Shown here: one piece after another, positions 53,028 to 62,644 of the stretch
Layout of the letters: the number at the start of each line of letters is the position of its first letter
Position numbering within the stretch: the first letter of the stretch is position 1
Assembly: GCF_001578185.1 (NCBI RefSeq)
Contig: NZ_CP011008.1
Coordinates: 1,888,001-1,952,000, forward strand
Length of the DNA: 64,000 bases
Source of the DNA: Peribacillus simplex
Lineage (GTDB): Bacteria > Bacillota > Bacilli > Bacillales > DSM-1321
Direction: 5' to 3'
Notes under the pieces: generated by a model
Seen by the model: only the letters and a program-made list of their open reading frames with translations
What the model was told of the DNA's origin: nothing
The model's database searches: none
Made by a program: the position numbers and the translations under genes

Positions 53028-53342
53028 CTTGAACTCCTCTCAGAAAAAACGTTTTGTCAGTGATTTAGTAACTTTAAATGTGAAACTAAAAGCTGGTAAT
53101 TAGAAATTAAAACCGGATAAATTCCATGGGAACGTAATACAACATGATTCTCCATTCCCTATTAATAAGATACTATAAATAACAAATATGGGCGATATTG
53201 GTTTGTCGTAAGGTGACATTTCCGAAATTTGATGATGAAACAGGCTTAAACTTAGATGCAGGATTTTGGTGAATATTTGTAGTTACTAATACGATTCTAC
53301 CGTTATAATAAAAATAAAATTTCATTTTCGAGGTGAAGCAAC
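53028..53342. other. Divergent promoter region
   Basis: About 315 bases between the VOC gene (minus) and the regulator gene (plus). No gene seen; the AGGTG ribosome site of the regulator is at the right edge. Confidence 0.5.
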
Positions 53343-54659
53343 ATGAAAATCGGTGTAATAGGCTCAAAGTATTTTTTGGAATCCTTATCTGTCCACTTTC
53401 CTTTGTTTCCTGAGGTACAATTCATTTCCTTTCAATATGATCTGCCGGAAGAAACCAGTCTATTAATAGAAGATGCCGGTAAACAAACCGATCTAGTATT
53501 GTTTTCGGGTTCCATCCCTTTTTATTATGGATACGAACAAGTTAAAAGAAATTTAATAGAAGCTATATATGTCCCTTTTGATGAATTGACAGTTGCGCTT
53601 TCGTTGTTATCTATTTCTCATACGGAAAAGGTTACCATAAATGAAATCTCAATCGATTTACCGGATAAAAACCGGTTAATGAAGGTATTGGAAGAATCGG
53701 AAGTCGTAGTAAAATCCCTTTATGTGAAGGATTACCCGTGGGTTTACAAAAGGGAAGAAGGCACCCAGAAACTAAATATTGCCGATTTCGTTCAATTCCA
53801 TAGCAACAGGCATAAAGAAGGAAAAACCCATTTCGCACTAACGAGCATTCATGCTGTTTATCAGGAACTTCAAAGGCTATCCATTCCTTCCAGATTTATG
53901 GTTCAGCCCAAACATACCTTAATAGAAAGTCTTACAGGAGCTATATCTTTGTTGAAACTGAGGAAAACGGAAGAATCACAGATTGCTGTCATTTCCATTC
54001 AAGATTATCAACAAAAGCTTAATGAAAGTGGTCTATTTTTAAATTTTTTACAGAAATTGAGTAAGAGATTACAGGCTCGTGTTTCTCTTGAATATTTTAA
54101 TCCACATTTGATTTATACTACACGCGGAGCATTACAGGCATTTGAATCAGATATTTATGATGAAATCATCGGACAAATGGAACAAGAATTTAAAACCCTC
54201 TTCCAAATTGGCATTGGATATGGATATACGATTCAAGAGGCGGAAAAACATTCGGCACAAGCATTATTTTTTACCGATAAATTCCTAAAAAGAAAAACGG
54301 TAGCATGCTTGGTGGATGAAGATCAAAAACTTCAGGGACCATTATTTGAAGGGAATCACCAAGTGGAATTGAAAAATGAAGATGAAACCATTCAAATACT
54401 GGCCAGGGAACTAAAAATGAGTGCGAAAAATATAAAATTGATTCATCGGTTTATTTCGATAAATCATTTTCGGGCTTTTTCAGCAGCAGAGCTAGAGGAA
54501 TACATGAGTTGTACCAGACGATCGGCAGAAAGATTCGTTAAAAGACTTACTGAATGCGGCTGTCTCAGCAAAATTGGAGAGGAACATCCATATGGGCAAG
54601 GAAGACCTCGGAACTTATATGTACCAGCGGAGAAATTCAAGAAACTTACCGAAAATTAA
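53343..54659 (+). CDS. Transcriptional regulator of a dipeptide-use locus
   Basis: A 438-residue protein. The N terminus (MKIGVIGSKYFLESL ... DLVLFSGSIPFYYGYEQ) looks like a receiver-like or periplasmic-binding-like alpha/beta domain. A middle part (about 220-330) contains RLQARVSLEYFNPHLIYTTRGAL and IGIGYGYTIQEAEKHSAQAL, the pattern of degenerate GGDEF/nucleotide-cyclase domains. The C terminus (about 365-430) is a winged helix: FRAFSAAELEEYMSCTRRSAERFVKRLTECGCLSKIGEEHPYGQGRPRNLYV. It precedes an epimerase gene by 84 bases, so it likely controls it. The specific ligand is unknown and the family is little described. Confidence 0.6.
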   Translation: MKIGVIGSKYFLESLSVHFPLFPEVQFISFQYDLPEETSLLIEDAGKQTDLVLFSGSIPFYYGYEQVKRNLIEAIYVPFDELTVALSLLSISHTEKVTINEISIDLPDKNRLMKVLEESEVVVKSLYVKDYPWVYKREEGTQKLNIADFVQFHSNRHKEGKTHFALTSIHAVYQELQRLSIPSRFMVQPKHTLIESLTGAISLLKLRKTEESQIAVISIQDYQQKLNESGLFLNFLQKLSKRLQARVSLEYFNPHLIYTTRGALQAFESDIYDEIIGQMEQEFKTLFQIGIGYGYTIQEAEKHSAQALFFTDKFLKRKTVACLVDEDQKLQGPLFEGNHQVELKNEDETIQILARELKMSAKNIKLIHRFISINHFRAFSAAELEEYMSCTRRSAERFVKRLTECGCLSKIGEEHPYGQGRPRNLYVPAEKFKKLTEN

Positions 54660-54743
54660 ATTTTCAGACTTTACAGGAAAAGGAGATTGGTATATATTGT
54701 TTTTATTAACGACATATAGCGACAGTGAAGAGGGAGGTTTGTT

Positions 54744-55759
54744 TTGCTTATTGAACGTTGTGAAATTCATGCCACACATTTGCCATTAAAAGAGCCATTT
54801 GTCATTTCCTATGAAAACATACAAGCGTATGCCCTCTGTTATCGTAAAATTAATAGCCGATAACGGGCTGGTGGGATATGGGGAGGCAGTGCCTGATGAA
54901 CATGTAACTGGGGAAGCGTTTTATTCGACCATCAGCGGAAATCCCTCGGCAAAAGCGGCCATTGATATAGCTTGCTATGACCTGATGGGGAAGTACACCA
55001 AATTGCCGATTTATGATTTATTAGTGGGAAGTTCCATGAATCCCTCTCTTTCGCTAAGGTTTTAAGTATAGACGAACCGGGCATGATGGCTGAAAAAGCA
55101 CAGGAAGCTGTCGACCAAGGTTATAGTTTTTTCAAGCTTAAGGTTGGCTGGGATATTAAATCAGATGTAGAGCGGATTGCTGCGGTTCGACAAAAAGTCG
55201 GGAAGAAGGTTCCGATTCGGGTTGATGCGAATCAAGGATGGGGCACTTATGCCAATGCACTTCAGGCAGTGAAGGCTCTGGAACCATTTAACCTTTCATG
55301 GTTGGAACAGCCGATTAGAATGGGGGATATTGACGGTCTTGCTGAGCTTAAGGAAAAAACGACGATACCACTAATGGCAGATGAAAGCATCCATAACGGA
55401 ACCCATCTGCAGGAAATCATTAAAAAGAAAGCTGTAGATAATATCAATATTAAACTAATGAAATGCGGCGGAATCTATCAGGCTATCCAATTGGCAAAGA
55501 CAGCAGAGGTCGCAGGAATCAGCTGCCAAATCGGATCAATGGTAGAATCCTCGATCGGGTCTGCAGCAGGGTACCATACAGCCATTTCACGAAAAAACAT
55601 TACCAGCACTGAATTGACTGGTCCGCTGCTATTCAGTCTCGATATTGGGAATCTTGTTATGAAATCCCGTATGTCCATCTTACAAGGGAACCTGGGCTTG
55701 GAATCGTAATTAACGAGGAAGTTCTTGAGCAATTAACCATAAAAAAAGAGCTGGTTTAA
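54744..55759 (+). pseudogene. Dipeptide (L-Ala-D/L-Glu) epimerase, YkfB-like, broken
   Basis: TTG start after GAGGGAGG. The first frame reads IERCEIHATHLPLKEPF and shifts near 54815 to MPSVIVKLIADNGLVGYGEAVPDEHVTGE. About 35-40 residues normally before PSAKAAIDIACYDLMGKYTKLP are missing (internal deletion near 54925-54945). A second shift occurs at about 55066. The barrel then runs intact: FFKLKVGWD (Lys pair), RVDANQGWG, WLEQP, MADESIHN and NIKLMKCGGI give Asp, Glu, Asp and Lys of the enolase superfamily. A last shift at about 55705 hides GIVINEEVLEQL. Not functional. Such enzymes recycle murein dipeptides. Confidence 0.85.
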
Positions 55760-55788
55760 TTATAAGATTTACAGGATGAGGTGAATGG

Positions 55789-57207
55789 ATGGAAACCGAA
55801 AAAAATATTGTGCCGGTCAAGAAAAAAGCTTGGTTAAAAGTACCGCATACATACACACTTATCTTCATCATAATCATCTTGGCAGGACTTGCTTCATATG
55901 TGATTCCAGCCGGTGAATTCGACCGGGTTGAGGATGAAGAATCGGGGAGAATGCTTGTAGTTGATGGAAGCTATCATGCTATTGAACAAGACCCTGTTAG
56001 CTTTTTTGACCTTTTCACCTCCATTCCATTGGGATTGGAAAAGGGAGCCCAAATTATTTTTTATATTTTTCTTGTAAGTGGTGTATTCGGAATCATACGA
56101 AATACCGGGGCCATTGAAGCAGGGGTATACAAAGGGGTCCGATCTCTTGCGGGGAGGGAAAAGCTTTTAATTCCTTTAAGTATGCTGCTTTTTTCCATTG
56201 GCGGTTTTAGCATGGGGATGGCAGAAGAGACCATTATCTTTGTACCGATCGGTATCTCTATAGCAAGGGCAATGGGCTTTGATGCAGTTACTGGAACGGC
56301 CATGATTACACTTGGTGCAGCCAGTGGGTTTTTCGGGGGCATGCTCAATCCATTTACGGTAGGGGTGGCGCAATCACTGGCTGAAGTACCTTTATTCTCT
56401 GGAATCGGTTTTCGATTCGTTATTTATATTTTTGTACTGTCATTTGCCATTTGGTATGTTAGCCGGTATGCGAATAAGGTTAAGCGAAATCCTGAAAATA
56501 GTGTAATCTATGATATTGAACTAAAAGAAAAACAAACGTCTGGTTTGGTCGATTTCCCCGAATTGACGGGCCGACACAAGCTGGTCTTCATAGCGATGAC
56601 CTTTGGGCTGGCTTTTAACATTTATGGTGTGTTCAAATGGGATTGGTTTTTAACCGAGCTTACCGCTTCTTTTTTGATTATGGGTATCGTTAGCGGGCTA
56701 GTAGGGGGTCTTCAGCTTGGGAAAATTTTCGATTCATTTATCGGTGGGGCCAAAGCAGTAACATTTGGGGCTTTGATCGTCGGTTTTGCAAGGGCTATAA
56801 CAGTAGTGCTGGAAGAAGGGAAAATCATAGATTCATTGGTCTTCATGGCGGCGTCCGGGATAAGCCACTTACCGCAAACGTTGAATGTGGTAGGCATGTT
56901 CTTCACTCAAGCAATCCTGAATTTATTCATTTCTTCGGGTAGCGGACAGGCTGCAACAACAATGCCGATCATGGTTCCCATTACGGATATATTGGGTTTG
57001 GAAAGACAGCTTGCCGTTCTTGCCTTCCAATATGGGGATTCGGTTACGAATTCCATCATTCCAACGTCATCAGCGTTGATGGGATATTTGGCCATCGCTG
57101 GGATTCCCTATGAGCGATGGGTAAAATTCATTTGGAAATTAGTTCTCGGGTGGACTTTGATTGCTTGCATTGCACTCATGGTTGCAGTGGCCCTTGGTAT
57201 TTCCTGA
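55789..57207 (+). CDS. YfcC-family permease (DcuC/AbgT-like superfamily)
   Basis: A 472-residue membrane protein with about twelve helices. PHTYTLIFIIIILAGLASYVIPAGEFDR is the family opening; SIGGFSMGMAEETIIFVPIGISIARAMG and ALIVGFARAITVVLEEG are conserved reentrant parts, and SGSGQAATTMPIMVPITDILG and QYGDSVTNSIIPTSS form the second repeat core. Related proteins are annotated as C4-dicarboxylate or arginine/peptide importers. It comes 29 bases after the epimerase remnant and 19 before the M20 amidohydrolase, so uptake of a small peptide or N-acyl amino acid is a reasonable inference. Confidence 0.88.
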   Translation: METEKNIVPVKKKAWLKVPHTYTLIFIIIILAGLASYVIPAGEFDRVEDEESGRMLVVDGSYHAIEQDPVSFFDLFTSIPLGLEKGAQIIFYIFLVSGVFGIIRNTGAIEAGVYKGVRSLAGREKLLIPLSMLLFSIGGFSMGMAEETIIFVPIGISIARAMGFDAVTGTAMITLGAASGFFGGMLNPFTVGVAQSLAEVPLFSGIGFRFVIYIFVLSFAIWYVSRYANKVKRNPENSVIYDIELKEKQTSGLVDFPELTGRHKLVFIAMTFGLAFNIYGVFKWDWFLTELTASFLIMGIVSGLVGGLQLGKIFDSFIGGAKAVTFGALIVGFARAITVVLEEGKIIDSLVFMAASGISHLPQTLNVVGMFFTQAILNLFISSGSGQAATTMPIMVPITDILGLERQLAVLAFQYGDSVTNSIIPTSSALMGYLAIAGIPYERWVKFIWKLVLGWTLIACIALMVAVALGIS

Positions 57208-57226
57208 GAGAATAAGGAGTGGTTTG

Positions 57227-58369
57227 ATGAAGGAATTATTGAATGAAATAAAACCTCAAGTTTTGGAGATTTTCCACCATCTTCATGAGAATCCTGAAGT
57301 GAGCTGGAATGAATATGAGACTACATCTTATATTTCAAGGGTCCTTAAACAAAACGATCTTAAAGTGACCAGTTTTGTGGATATACCTGGAATCGTGGGG
57401 ACATGGTATCCAGAGGAAGGGCGAAATAAGTTAACGATCGGATTGAGGGCTGATATGGATGCTCTCCTTCAGGAGGTTGATGGGACAATACGTGCCAACC
57501 ACTCATGTGGGCATGATGCTCACATGACGATTGTATTGGGTGTGTTGTTGTTATTAAGAAAAATGAAGGCAATTCTTCCAGGTACGTTAAAGTTTATTTT
57601 TCAGCCTGCCGAAGAAGTTGGTGAGGGTGCTTTAAAGATGATTGAAAAACAGGTATTGGATGATGTTGACTTTCTCTTTGGTCTTCATTTGCGCCCCATT
57701 CATGAGATTAAGCATGGACAAGCTGCTTCAGGCATCATTCACGGGTCAGCCGATACAGTGTTTGGTGAGATTCACGGATTTGATGGTCATGGTGCCAGGC
57801 CTCATTTGACTTTAAACGCCATTGAAGTGATCAGTTCCATCGTTGAACAGCTTAAAGGAATACGGCTAAACCCGCAATTATCTTATTCAGTCAAAATGAC
57901 ACAGGTTTCCGCAGGAGGGGAAAATGCAAATATTATACCTGGGTCCTCCAAGTTCAGTCTTGACTTACGCGCCCAAACGAATGAAGCGATGGACGAATTG
58001 ATCGAGAAGGTGGACGATGTTTTGAAGAAAATGTCCATCTTCCATCAATGTCAAATTACCTTCAAGCACAAAGAAAGAGTTTATGCCGCATCCATTGATC
58101 AAGAAGCGGAACGATTGATGGGGAAGGCAATAGAAAAAACTTTGGGGGCTAAAGGGCTCGTTAAGCCCATCATCACTCCCGGCGGTGAGGATTTTCATTT
58201 TTATACAAAGGAAAGACCTGCAATTAAAGCCACGATGCTGGGTGTTGGCTGCAATTTAGAGCCAGGGTTGCACCATCCCAACATGGTATTCAATCAGGAA
58301 GCCATTTTCACTGGTATTGAGATATTAACCAGAGCAGTCATTGAAACTTTTTATAAGTATAACAAATAA
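57227..58369 (+). CDS. M20 family metallo-amidohydrolase
   Basis: A 380-residue enzyme of the M20D type (hippurate hydrolase, HmrA, YxeP relatives). Metal ligands: RADMDAL and HSCGHDAHMT, then FQPAEEVGEGA (Glu) and LFGLHLRP (His), with PGGEDFHFYT giving the last. The dimer/lid domain is at about residues 180-295. It hydrolyses N-acyl or aminoacyl amides. The ATG at 57227 has AAGGAGTGG at good spacing; the in-frame region back to 57161 overlaps the permease. Tight coupling with that permease suggests that it works on the imported compound. Confidence 0.9.
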   Translation: MKELLNEIKPQVLEIFHHLHENPEVSWNEYETTSYISRVLKQNDLKVTSFVDIPGIVGTWYPEEGRNKLTIGLRADMDALLQEVDGTIRANHSCGHDAHMTIVLGVLLLLRKMKAILPGTLKFIFQPAEEVGEGALKMIEKQVLDDVDFLFGLHLRPIHEIKHGQAASGIIHGSADTVFGEIHGFDGHGARPHLTLNAIEVISSIVEQLKGIRLNPQLSYSVKMTQVSAGGENANIIPGSSKFSLDLRAQTNEAMDELIEKVDDVLKKMSIFHQCQITFKHKERVYAASIDQEAERLMGKAIEKTLGAKGLVKPIITPGGEDFHFYTKERPAIKATMLGVGCNLEPGLHHPNMVFNQEAIFTGIEILTRAVIETFYKYNK

Positions 58370-58466
58370 AAAGGTACCACTTAATTTTTAGCCGGCTAAA
58401 TTCTCCGAAAATGATTGCTAGGAATTAGACTTATTTTGTCTTTAATTATTCAAGTTAATGGTAAAC

Positions 58467-58500
58467 AAGCGAGGCCACTAATTGATTAGTGGCCTTTGCT
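58467..58500 (+). terminator. Terminator after the M20 gene
   Basis: AGGCCACTA and TAGTGGCCT form a 9-bp stem; a moderately T-rich tail follows. Confidence 0.65.
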
Positions 58501-58652
58501 TGTTAAAGATTGGTCTTGGCAGAGAATTTTTTGTTATTTCCCCCAAAAAATCTTCCATTCCAACGATGAACCTGGAGTCGAACAGCGGGACATATGTCCT
58601 TTCCGGAATCTTATATCTGTTATTAAATAATGGAAAGAAGGGGGGAGAAACA

Positions 58653-59078
58653 GTGAAAGGGATTTTCTTTTCATTTTTAGGCGGAGCTTTTCTAACGTTG
58701 CAGGGTGTAGCCAATTCCCAGATTAGCCGGGACCTTAGCACGTGGCAAGTCGCAACAATCACACAATTCACTGGTTTCATCATCGCCGGGTTAATTTTAA
58801 TAACGATGCGTAAAGGGGATTCTCTTGAATTAAAAAAAGTTAAACCTTTGTATTTGTCGGGTGGAACCTTTGCAGCGGTGATTATTTTCAGTAATATTTC
58901 GGCTTATAAACAGATCGGAGTGACGTTTTCGGTGTCAGCTCTATTGCTGGCTCAGCTAAGTCTTAGCTTTTTCATAGATAGCAAGGGATGGTTTGGGGTA
59001 ACGAAACAGAAGATGCAACTGCCACAGTTCATTGGGCTTGGCTTGATGATGGCAGGAATCATTTTATTAGCGGTATAA
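58653..59078 (+). CDS. YdcZ/DUF606 DMT transporter subunit 1
   Basis: A 141-residue protein with four or five membrane helices, typical of single-domain YdcZ proteins. It starts MKGIFFSFLGGAFLTLQGVANSQI and ends FIGLGLMMAGIILLAV. The GTG at 58653 lies six bases after GGGGGGAG; the longer frame from 58482 is not translated. Pairs of DUF606 genes usually encode the two halves of a small-molecule exporter or importer. Its partner is at 59853, with a Crp/Fnr regulator gene between. Confidence 0.85.
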   Translation: MKGIFFSFLGGAFLTLQGVANSQISRDLSTWQVATITQFTGFIIAGLILITMRKGDSLELKKVKPLYLSGGTFAAVIIFSNISAYKQIGVTFSVSALLLAQLSLSFFIDSKGWFGVTKQKMQLPQFIGLGLMMAGIILLAV

Positions 59079-59122
59079 TTGTAAGGATAATAAGTAATAG
59101 GCAGGAAGTGAAACTTTATCAG

Positions 59123-59821
59123 ATGAAAGAAATAATGGATTCGGAAAAACTCAATCACTATTTGAAGACACATCAGTTGGAAAACATTTTTAATGGAGCC
59201 TTGATGCCCTATTTATCTCTATACCGGGTTAATCCTGGTGAATGCATTTGCTCCCAAGGCGATTGCGTGAATTATTTGTACGTGCTGGTTAAGGGGAAAG
59301 TTAAAGTGTCTACGACATCAGTTGAAGGCAAGAATCTGATTTTGTCATTCAAGACCCCTCTTGAAGTAATTGGAGATATTGAATACATACAGGGAATCGA
59401 TATCATTAATACTGTTGAAGCGGTATCGGATGTCTATGTTATCGGCATACAGCACCAATGGTTAAAAAAGTATGCCGAAGATCAACCGGCCTTCCTGCAA
59501 TTTTTACTAAGGGTCATCACCCAGAAGTTTTATGTAAAGTCCAAGTCACTTAGTTTCAATTTAATGCATCCAGTTGAAGTAAGGCTTGCAAGTTACCTCC
59601 TATCTGTTTCGTTCGATGAAACAAGTGCCCAAATCAATGGAAGGCTGAATACAGAGAGCTTGAAGGATACTGCAAACTTTATTGGGACAAGTTACAGGCA
59701 CTTGAATCGAGTCATCCTACAGCTTTGTAGGGACGGTTTGATTGATCGATCCGATGGGTTCATCCAAGTTAAGGACTGGGAAGGGTTAAAGGCACTGTCC
59801 AGCCATAATATCTATGAGTAG
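59123..59821 (+). CDS. Crp/Fnr-family regulator, YeiL-like
   Basis: A 232-residue protein. The N-terminal cyclic-nucleotide-binding fold (about 20-125) has VNPGECICSQGDCVNYLYVLVKGKVKV and LEVIGDIEYI; the C-terminal HTH_Crp (about 150-220) has LKDTANFIGTSYRHLNRVILQLCRDGLI. The nucleotide-binding R-S pocket is not conserved, so another signal is likely. Cysteines C28 and C33-type in GECICSQGDC might sense redox, as suggested for YeiL, but this is inference. The start at 59123 or 59135 is uncertain as neither has a strong ribosome site. Flanked by YdcZ genes. Confidence 0.85.
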   Translation: MKEIMDSEKLNHYLKTHQLENIFNGALMPYLSLYRVNPGECICSQGDCVNYLYVLVKGKVKVSTTSVEGKNLILSFKTPLEVIGDIEYIQGIDIINTVEAVSDVYVIGIQHQWLKKYAEDQPAFLQFLLRVITQKFYVKSKSLSFNLMHPVEVRLASYLLSVSFDETSAQINGRLNTESLKDTANFIGTSYRHLNRVILQLCRDGLIDRSDGFIQVKDWEGLKALSSHNIYE

Positions 59822-59852
59822 ATAGTTTATATGATTTGAAGGAGGCGTTACG

Positions 59853-60305
59853 ATGTTGCTCGGATTAAGTTGGGCAATACTCGCGGGTTCAATGGTCAGT
59901 TTACAAAACGTTTTCAATAGTAAAGTAAATGAACATGTCAATCCATGGTCAACGACGACACTTGTATTAGGTTTGGGCTTTCTTGCTTCGTTTTTATGCG
60001 GGTTCGCATTTGAGGGAATGGAACTTTTTCAACTGCATAATATGAAGCCCTGGTATTGGTTCAGCGGGTTGGTTGGCATAGGTGTGGTCATTTGTGTGAC
60101 ACAGGGAGTTAAGCTGCTGGGACCTACCTTCGCCATTTCAATCGTGATGGCGGCACAGCTTGTATTTGCTCTGGCTTGGGATTCTACAGGTTTGTTGGGG
60201 CTGGAGAAGGTTCCCTTCACATTCAAGCAGTTGGCGGGTATCCTGATTATCATTGCCGGGATGATAATATTCAAAATAGGCGGGAAAAGGAAAACGGCCT
60301 CTTGA
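59853..60305 (+). CDS. YdcZ/DUF606 DMT transporter subunit 2
   Basis: A 150-residue, five-helix membrane protein (LLGLSWAILAGSMVSLQNVFNSKVN ... QLAGILIIIAGMIIFKIGGKRK). GAAGGAGG is nine bases before the ATG. It pairs with the gene at 58653; the two share QN/AN-S motifs in the first helix (LQGVANSQI, LQNVFNSKV), as in other DUF606 pairs. The regulator between them probably controls both. Confidence 0.85.
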   Translation: MLLGLSWAILAGSMVSLQNVFNSKVNEHVNPWSTTTLVLGLGFLASFLCGFAFEGMELFQLHNMKPWYWFSGLVGIGVVICVTQGVKLLGPTFAISIVMAAQLVFALAWDSTGLLGLEKVPFTFKQLAGILIIIAGMIIFKIGGKRKTAS

Positions 60306-60379
60306 AATGACCTAGAAAGACTATGTTATGATCAGGAGTTAATCAAAGTTGGATGGAAACATTGAATGGGGCGATACAT

Positions 60380-61093
60380 ATGAACAGGTACAAAGCTTTA
60401 TTTTTTGATATAGATGATACACTTTTAGATTTTAGGATGGCTGAAAGTGATGCACTGCGCTTACTTCTCATGGAGCAACAAATGTTGTATACACAGCAAG
60501 CGGAGGCGCACTATAAAATGATCAACCAAAACCTGTGGAAGTCATTTGAAAAGGGGGAAATATCGCGGAATGAGGTAATCAATACGCGATTTTCAACTTT
60601 TTTTAAAGAATATGGCCGGGTGGTTGACGGGGTTGCACTGGAGAAAACCTATCGTAGTTATTTGGAACAAGGGCACCAGGAAGTTAATGGGGCACATGAA
60701 TTGGTTGCGATTTTAGAACTGCACCACGATTTATATATTGTGTCAAATGGGGTTTCCAGGACCCAGGATAAACGCTTGCGAGATTCAGGCTTGGATGTTT
60801 ATTTTAAACAAGTTTTCATTTCAGAGGATACTGGATATCAAAAGCCTATGAAAGAATTCTTCGATTACGTATTTGCCTGTATTCCTGATTTTAAACCGGA
60901 ACAAGGATTGATAATCGGGGACTCATTAAGTGCAGACATAAGAGGCGGCCAACTTGCCGGCATGGATACCTGCTGGTTTAATCCTGAACGGAAGCAAAAT
61001 GAAACGGGAATTGAGCCAACCTACGAAATCCAGCAGCTTAGTGATTTATATTCCATAATCAACAAAGCCCGTTACTTGGGTAATAAAAGCTAG
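60380..61093 (+). CDS. yfnB: HAD hydrolase, YjjG/YfnB-type pyrimidine nucleotidase
   Basis: A 237-residue HAD-superfamily phosphatase with C1 cap. Motif I FDIDDTLLDF (nucleophile Asp), motif II VSNG, motif III Lys in YQKPMKEFF, and motif IV IGDSLSADIRGG are all seen. YjjG-type enzymes dephosphorylate pyrimidine nucleotides, including non-canonical ones, cleaning the nucleotide pool. Length fits B. subtilis YfnB. The Met at 60380 (MNRYKALFF) matches the family start; an in-frame ATG at 60353 adds nine residues, and the ribosome site choice is not decisive. Confidence 0.88.
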   Translation: MNRYKALFFDIDDTLLDFRMAESDALRLLLMEQQMLYTQQAEAHYKMINQNLWKSFEKGEISRNEVINTRFSTFFKEYGRVVDGVALEKTYRSYLEQGHQEVNGAHELVAILELHHDLYIVSNGVSRTQDKRLRDSGLDVYFKQVFISEDTGYQKPMKEFFDYVFACIPDFKPEQGLIIGDSLSADIRGGQLAGMDTCWFNPERKQNETGIEPTYEIQQLSDLYSIINKARYLGNKS

Positions 61094-61187
61094 TTGCTAT
61101 ATCATTGTATTTTGCGATCAGTACATATACGATAAAGGAATGGCTTACAAAAGCAAAATATATACCTGAAGAAAAGAAGTGAAATAA

Positions 61188-62300
61188 ATGGCTGAGCCCT
61201 TAAAGGATATATATAATGAAACTTTTATTCGTGAATTCGGTGAAAAAGTAAAGGGTGTCCATCCGTCTTTCTCTACTGAATTGTTTGTAGAGGAAGTGAT
61301 TGATGAGGATTGGGACGAGAGGAAGTTAAAAGAACGAATTAGACATATTTCGATTACCCTTGGAAAGCATCTTTCTAGTGATTATGAAAAGGCATTGGAT
61401 ATATTGTATCGACTTGATAAGGATTGTGAAGGTTTTCGATATTTATTTTTCCCGGATTTTGTAGAGGTGCATGGATTGAATAAGAAAGATTGGCCGTTAT
61501 CGCTTGATGCCTTGGAGCGGTTTACTTCAAAATCATCATCCGAATTTGCAGTACGTGCCTTTATCTTGTTTGATTCCGTTCAAATGATGGCGAAGATGAA
61601 GGAATGGACAAAACATGAGGATGAGCATGTCCGCAGGCTGGCAAGTGAAGGATGCAGGCCTAGGTTACCTTGGGGGCAATCTTTACCGATGTTCAAATCA
61701 GATCCGACACCAGTCTTGGAATTACTTGAGAACCTGAAAGACGATTCATCCCTCTATGTTCGCAAAAGTGTGGCCAATAACTTGAATGATATTGCCAAAG
61801 ATCATCCTAAAACCGTAATAGAAACTGCAAAGCGCTGGTATGAAAGCGGAGACCCCAACACGATTTGGATTGTCCGACGGGGATGCAGGACCCTAGTTCG
61901 CCAAGCGGATCCAGAAGTCCTTTCATTATTTGGATACGCGGATGTATTGAATAATCCTAATATTATTTCAAGCGCTTTTATTAGAAATGAACCAGACTCG
62001 ATTTTTATTGGCGAAACCAGTGAACTTCATTTCGGCTTTCTAGTGCAAGAAAAGAATCCAGTGAAACTTCGCATTGAGTACGCCATCGATTTTGTAAAAG
62101 CCAATCAGAAAAATTCTCGTAAAATTTTCCTTTTGGCAGATAGGGATTTCTCAGGTAGTGAAGGAGTTGAAAGAGTGAGGGTTCACAATTGGAAGGATTT
62201 AACTACGCGTCGTCATTACTCGGGAATCCATCGAATCTCCCTTCTCGTAAACGGAGTAGAAGTTGCAGAAACGCGTGTAAAACTAAACGCTGAAAATTAA
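61188..62300 (+). CDS. DNA alkylation repair protein, AlkC/AlkD HEAT type
   Basis: A 370-residue protein of tandem HEAT-like helical pairs (about residues 1-245): LPLSLDALERFTSKSSSEFAVRAFI-like, DEHVRRLASEGCRPRLPWGQ and DDSSLYVRKSVANNLNDIAKDHP. The GCRPRLPW motif and the IWIVRRGCRTLVRQ helix line the alkyl-base pocket. A C-terminal beta-sandwich (about 265-365; PDSIFIGETSELHFGFLVQE) marks the AlkC subtype. AlkC removes N3-alkyl purines as a glycosylase without base flipping into an active site. AAGAAGTGAAATAA precedes the ATG. Confidence 0.88.
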   Translation: MAEPLKDIYNETFIREFGEKVKGVHPSFSTELFVEEVIDEDWDERKLKERIRHISITLGKHLSSDYEKALDILYRLDKDCEGFRYLFFPDFVEVHGLNKKDWPLSLDALERFTSKSSSEFAVRAFILFDSVQMMAKMKEWTKHEDEHVRRLASEGCRPRLPWGQSLPMFKSDPTPVLELLENLKDDSSLYVRKSVANNLNDIAKDHPKTVIETAKRWYESGDPNTIWIVRRGCRTLVRQADPEVLSLFGYADVLNNPNIISSAFIRNEPDSIFIGETSELHFGFLVQEKNPVKLRIEYAIDFVKANQKNSRKIFLLADRDFSGSEGVERVRVHNWKDLTTRRHYSGIHRISLLVNGVEVAETRVKLNAEN

Positions 62301-62377
62301 TTGTTTATTGATAATTTCGAATGAACAGAACTGTTGTTAACGATAGGGTTTTAATACTTCTATTTTAAAATATTAAA

Positions 62378-62518
62378 GACTGTAGGCAAAAGGAGTTCTA
62401 TCTAACTGTTAAAACAAAATTGATTGAAACGGGTGTGCGAGTCTCCTGCGGAAAGCGAGTGCCTTACGTTCCACGCAACGGTCAAATTTTAAAAACTTAA
62501 AAAAACTGGTCTACAGTC
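62378..62518. repeat. GC-rich mobile repeat, copy B (internally deleted)
   Basis: Begins GACTGTAGGCAAAAGG and ends GTCTACAGTC. It has the CTCCTGCGGAAAGCGAGTGCC part but lacks the central GACCCCGCAGG segment. A terminator follows directly. Confidence 0.8.
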
Positions 62519-62520
62519 TG

Positions 62521-62546
62521 AGAGGAGCACACTAGCTCCTCTTTTT
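62521..62546 (+). terminator. Terminator of the alkylation repair gene
   Basis: AGAGGAGC (62521-62528) pairs with GCTCCTCT (62535-62542), then T5. It is separated from its gene by repeat copy B. Confidence 0.85.
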
Positions 62547-62644
62547 GTTATTTAGATATAAGTGCAGATTATTCATTTTTCTCCGATTTTGAATACACTT
62601 CGTTAAATCGTTATCGCATTAAAAGGCTTATATTTCTATTTACA

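Noticed and set aside
58482-58652. N-terminal extension of the first YdcZ protein
   Set aside because: The frame is open but its sequence overlaps the previous gene's terminator, while the GTG at 58653 has a strong ribosome site and the family start.
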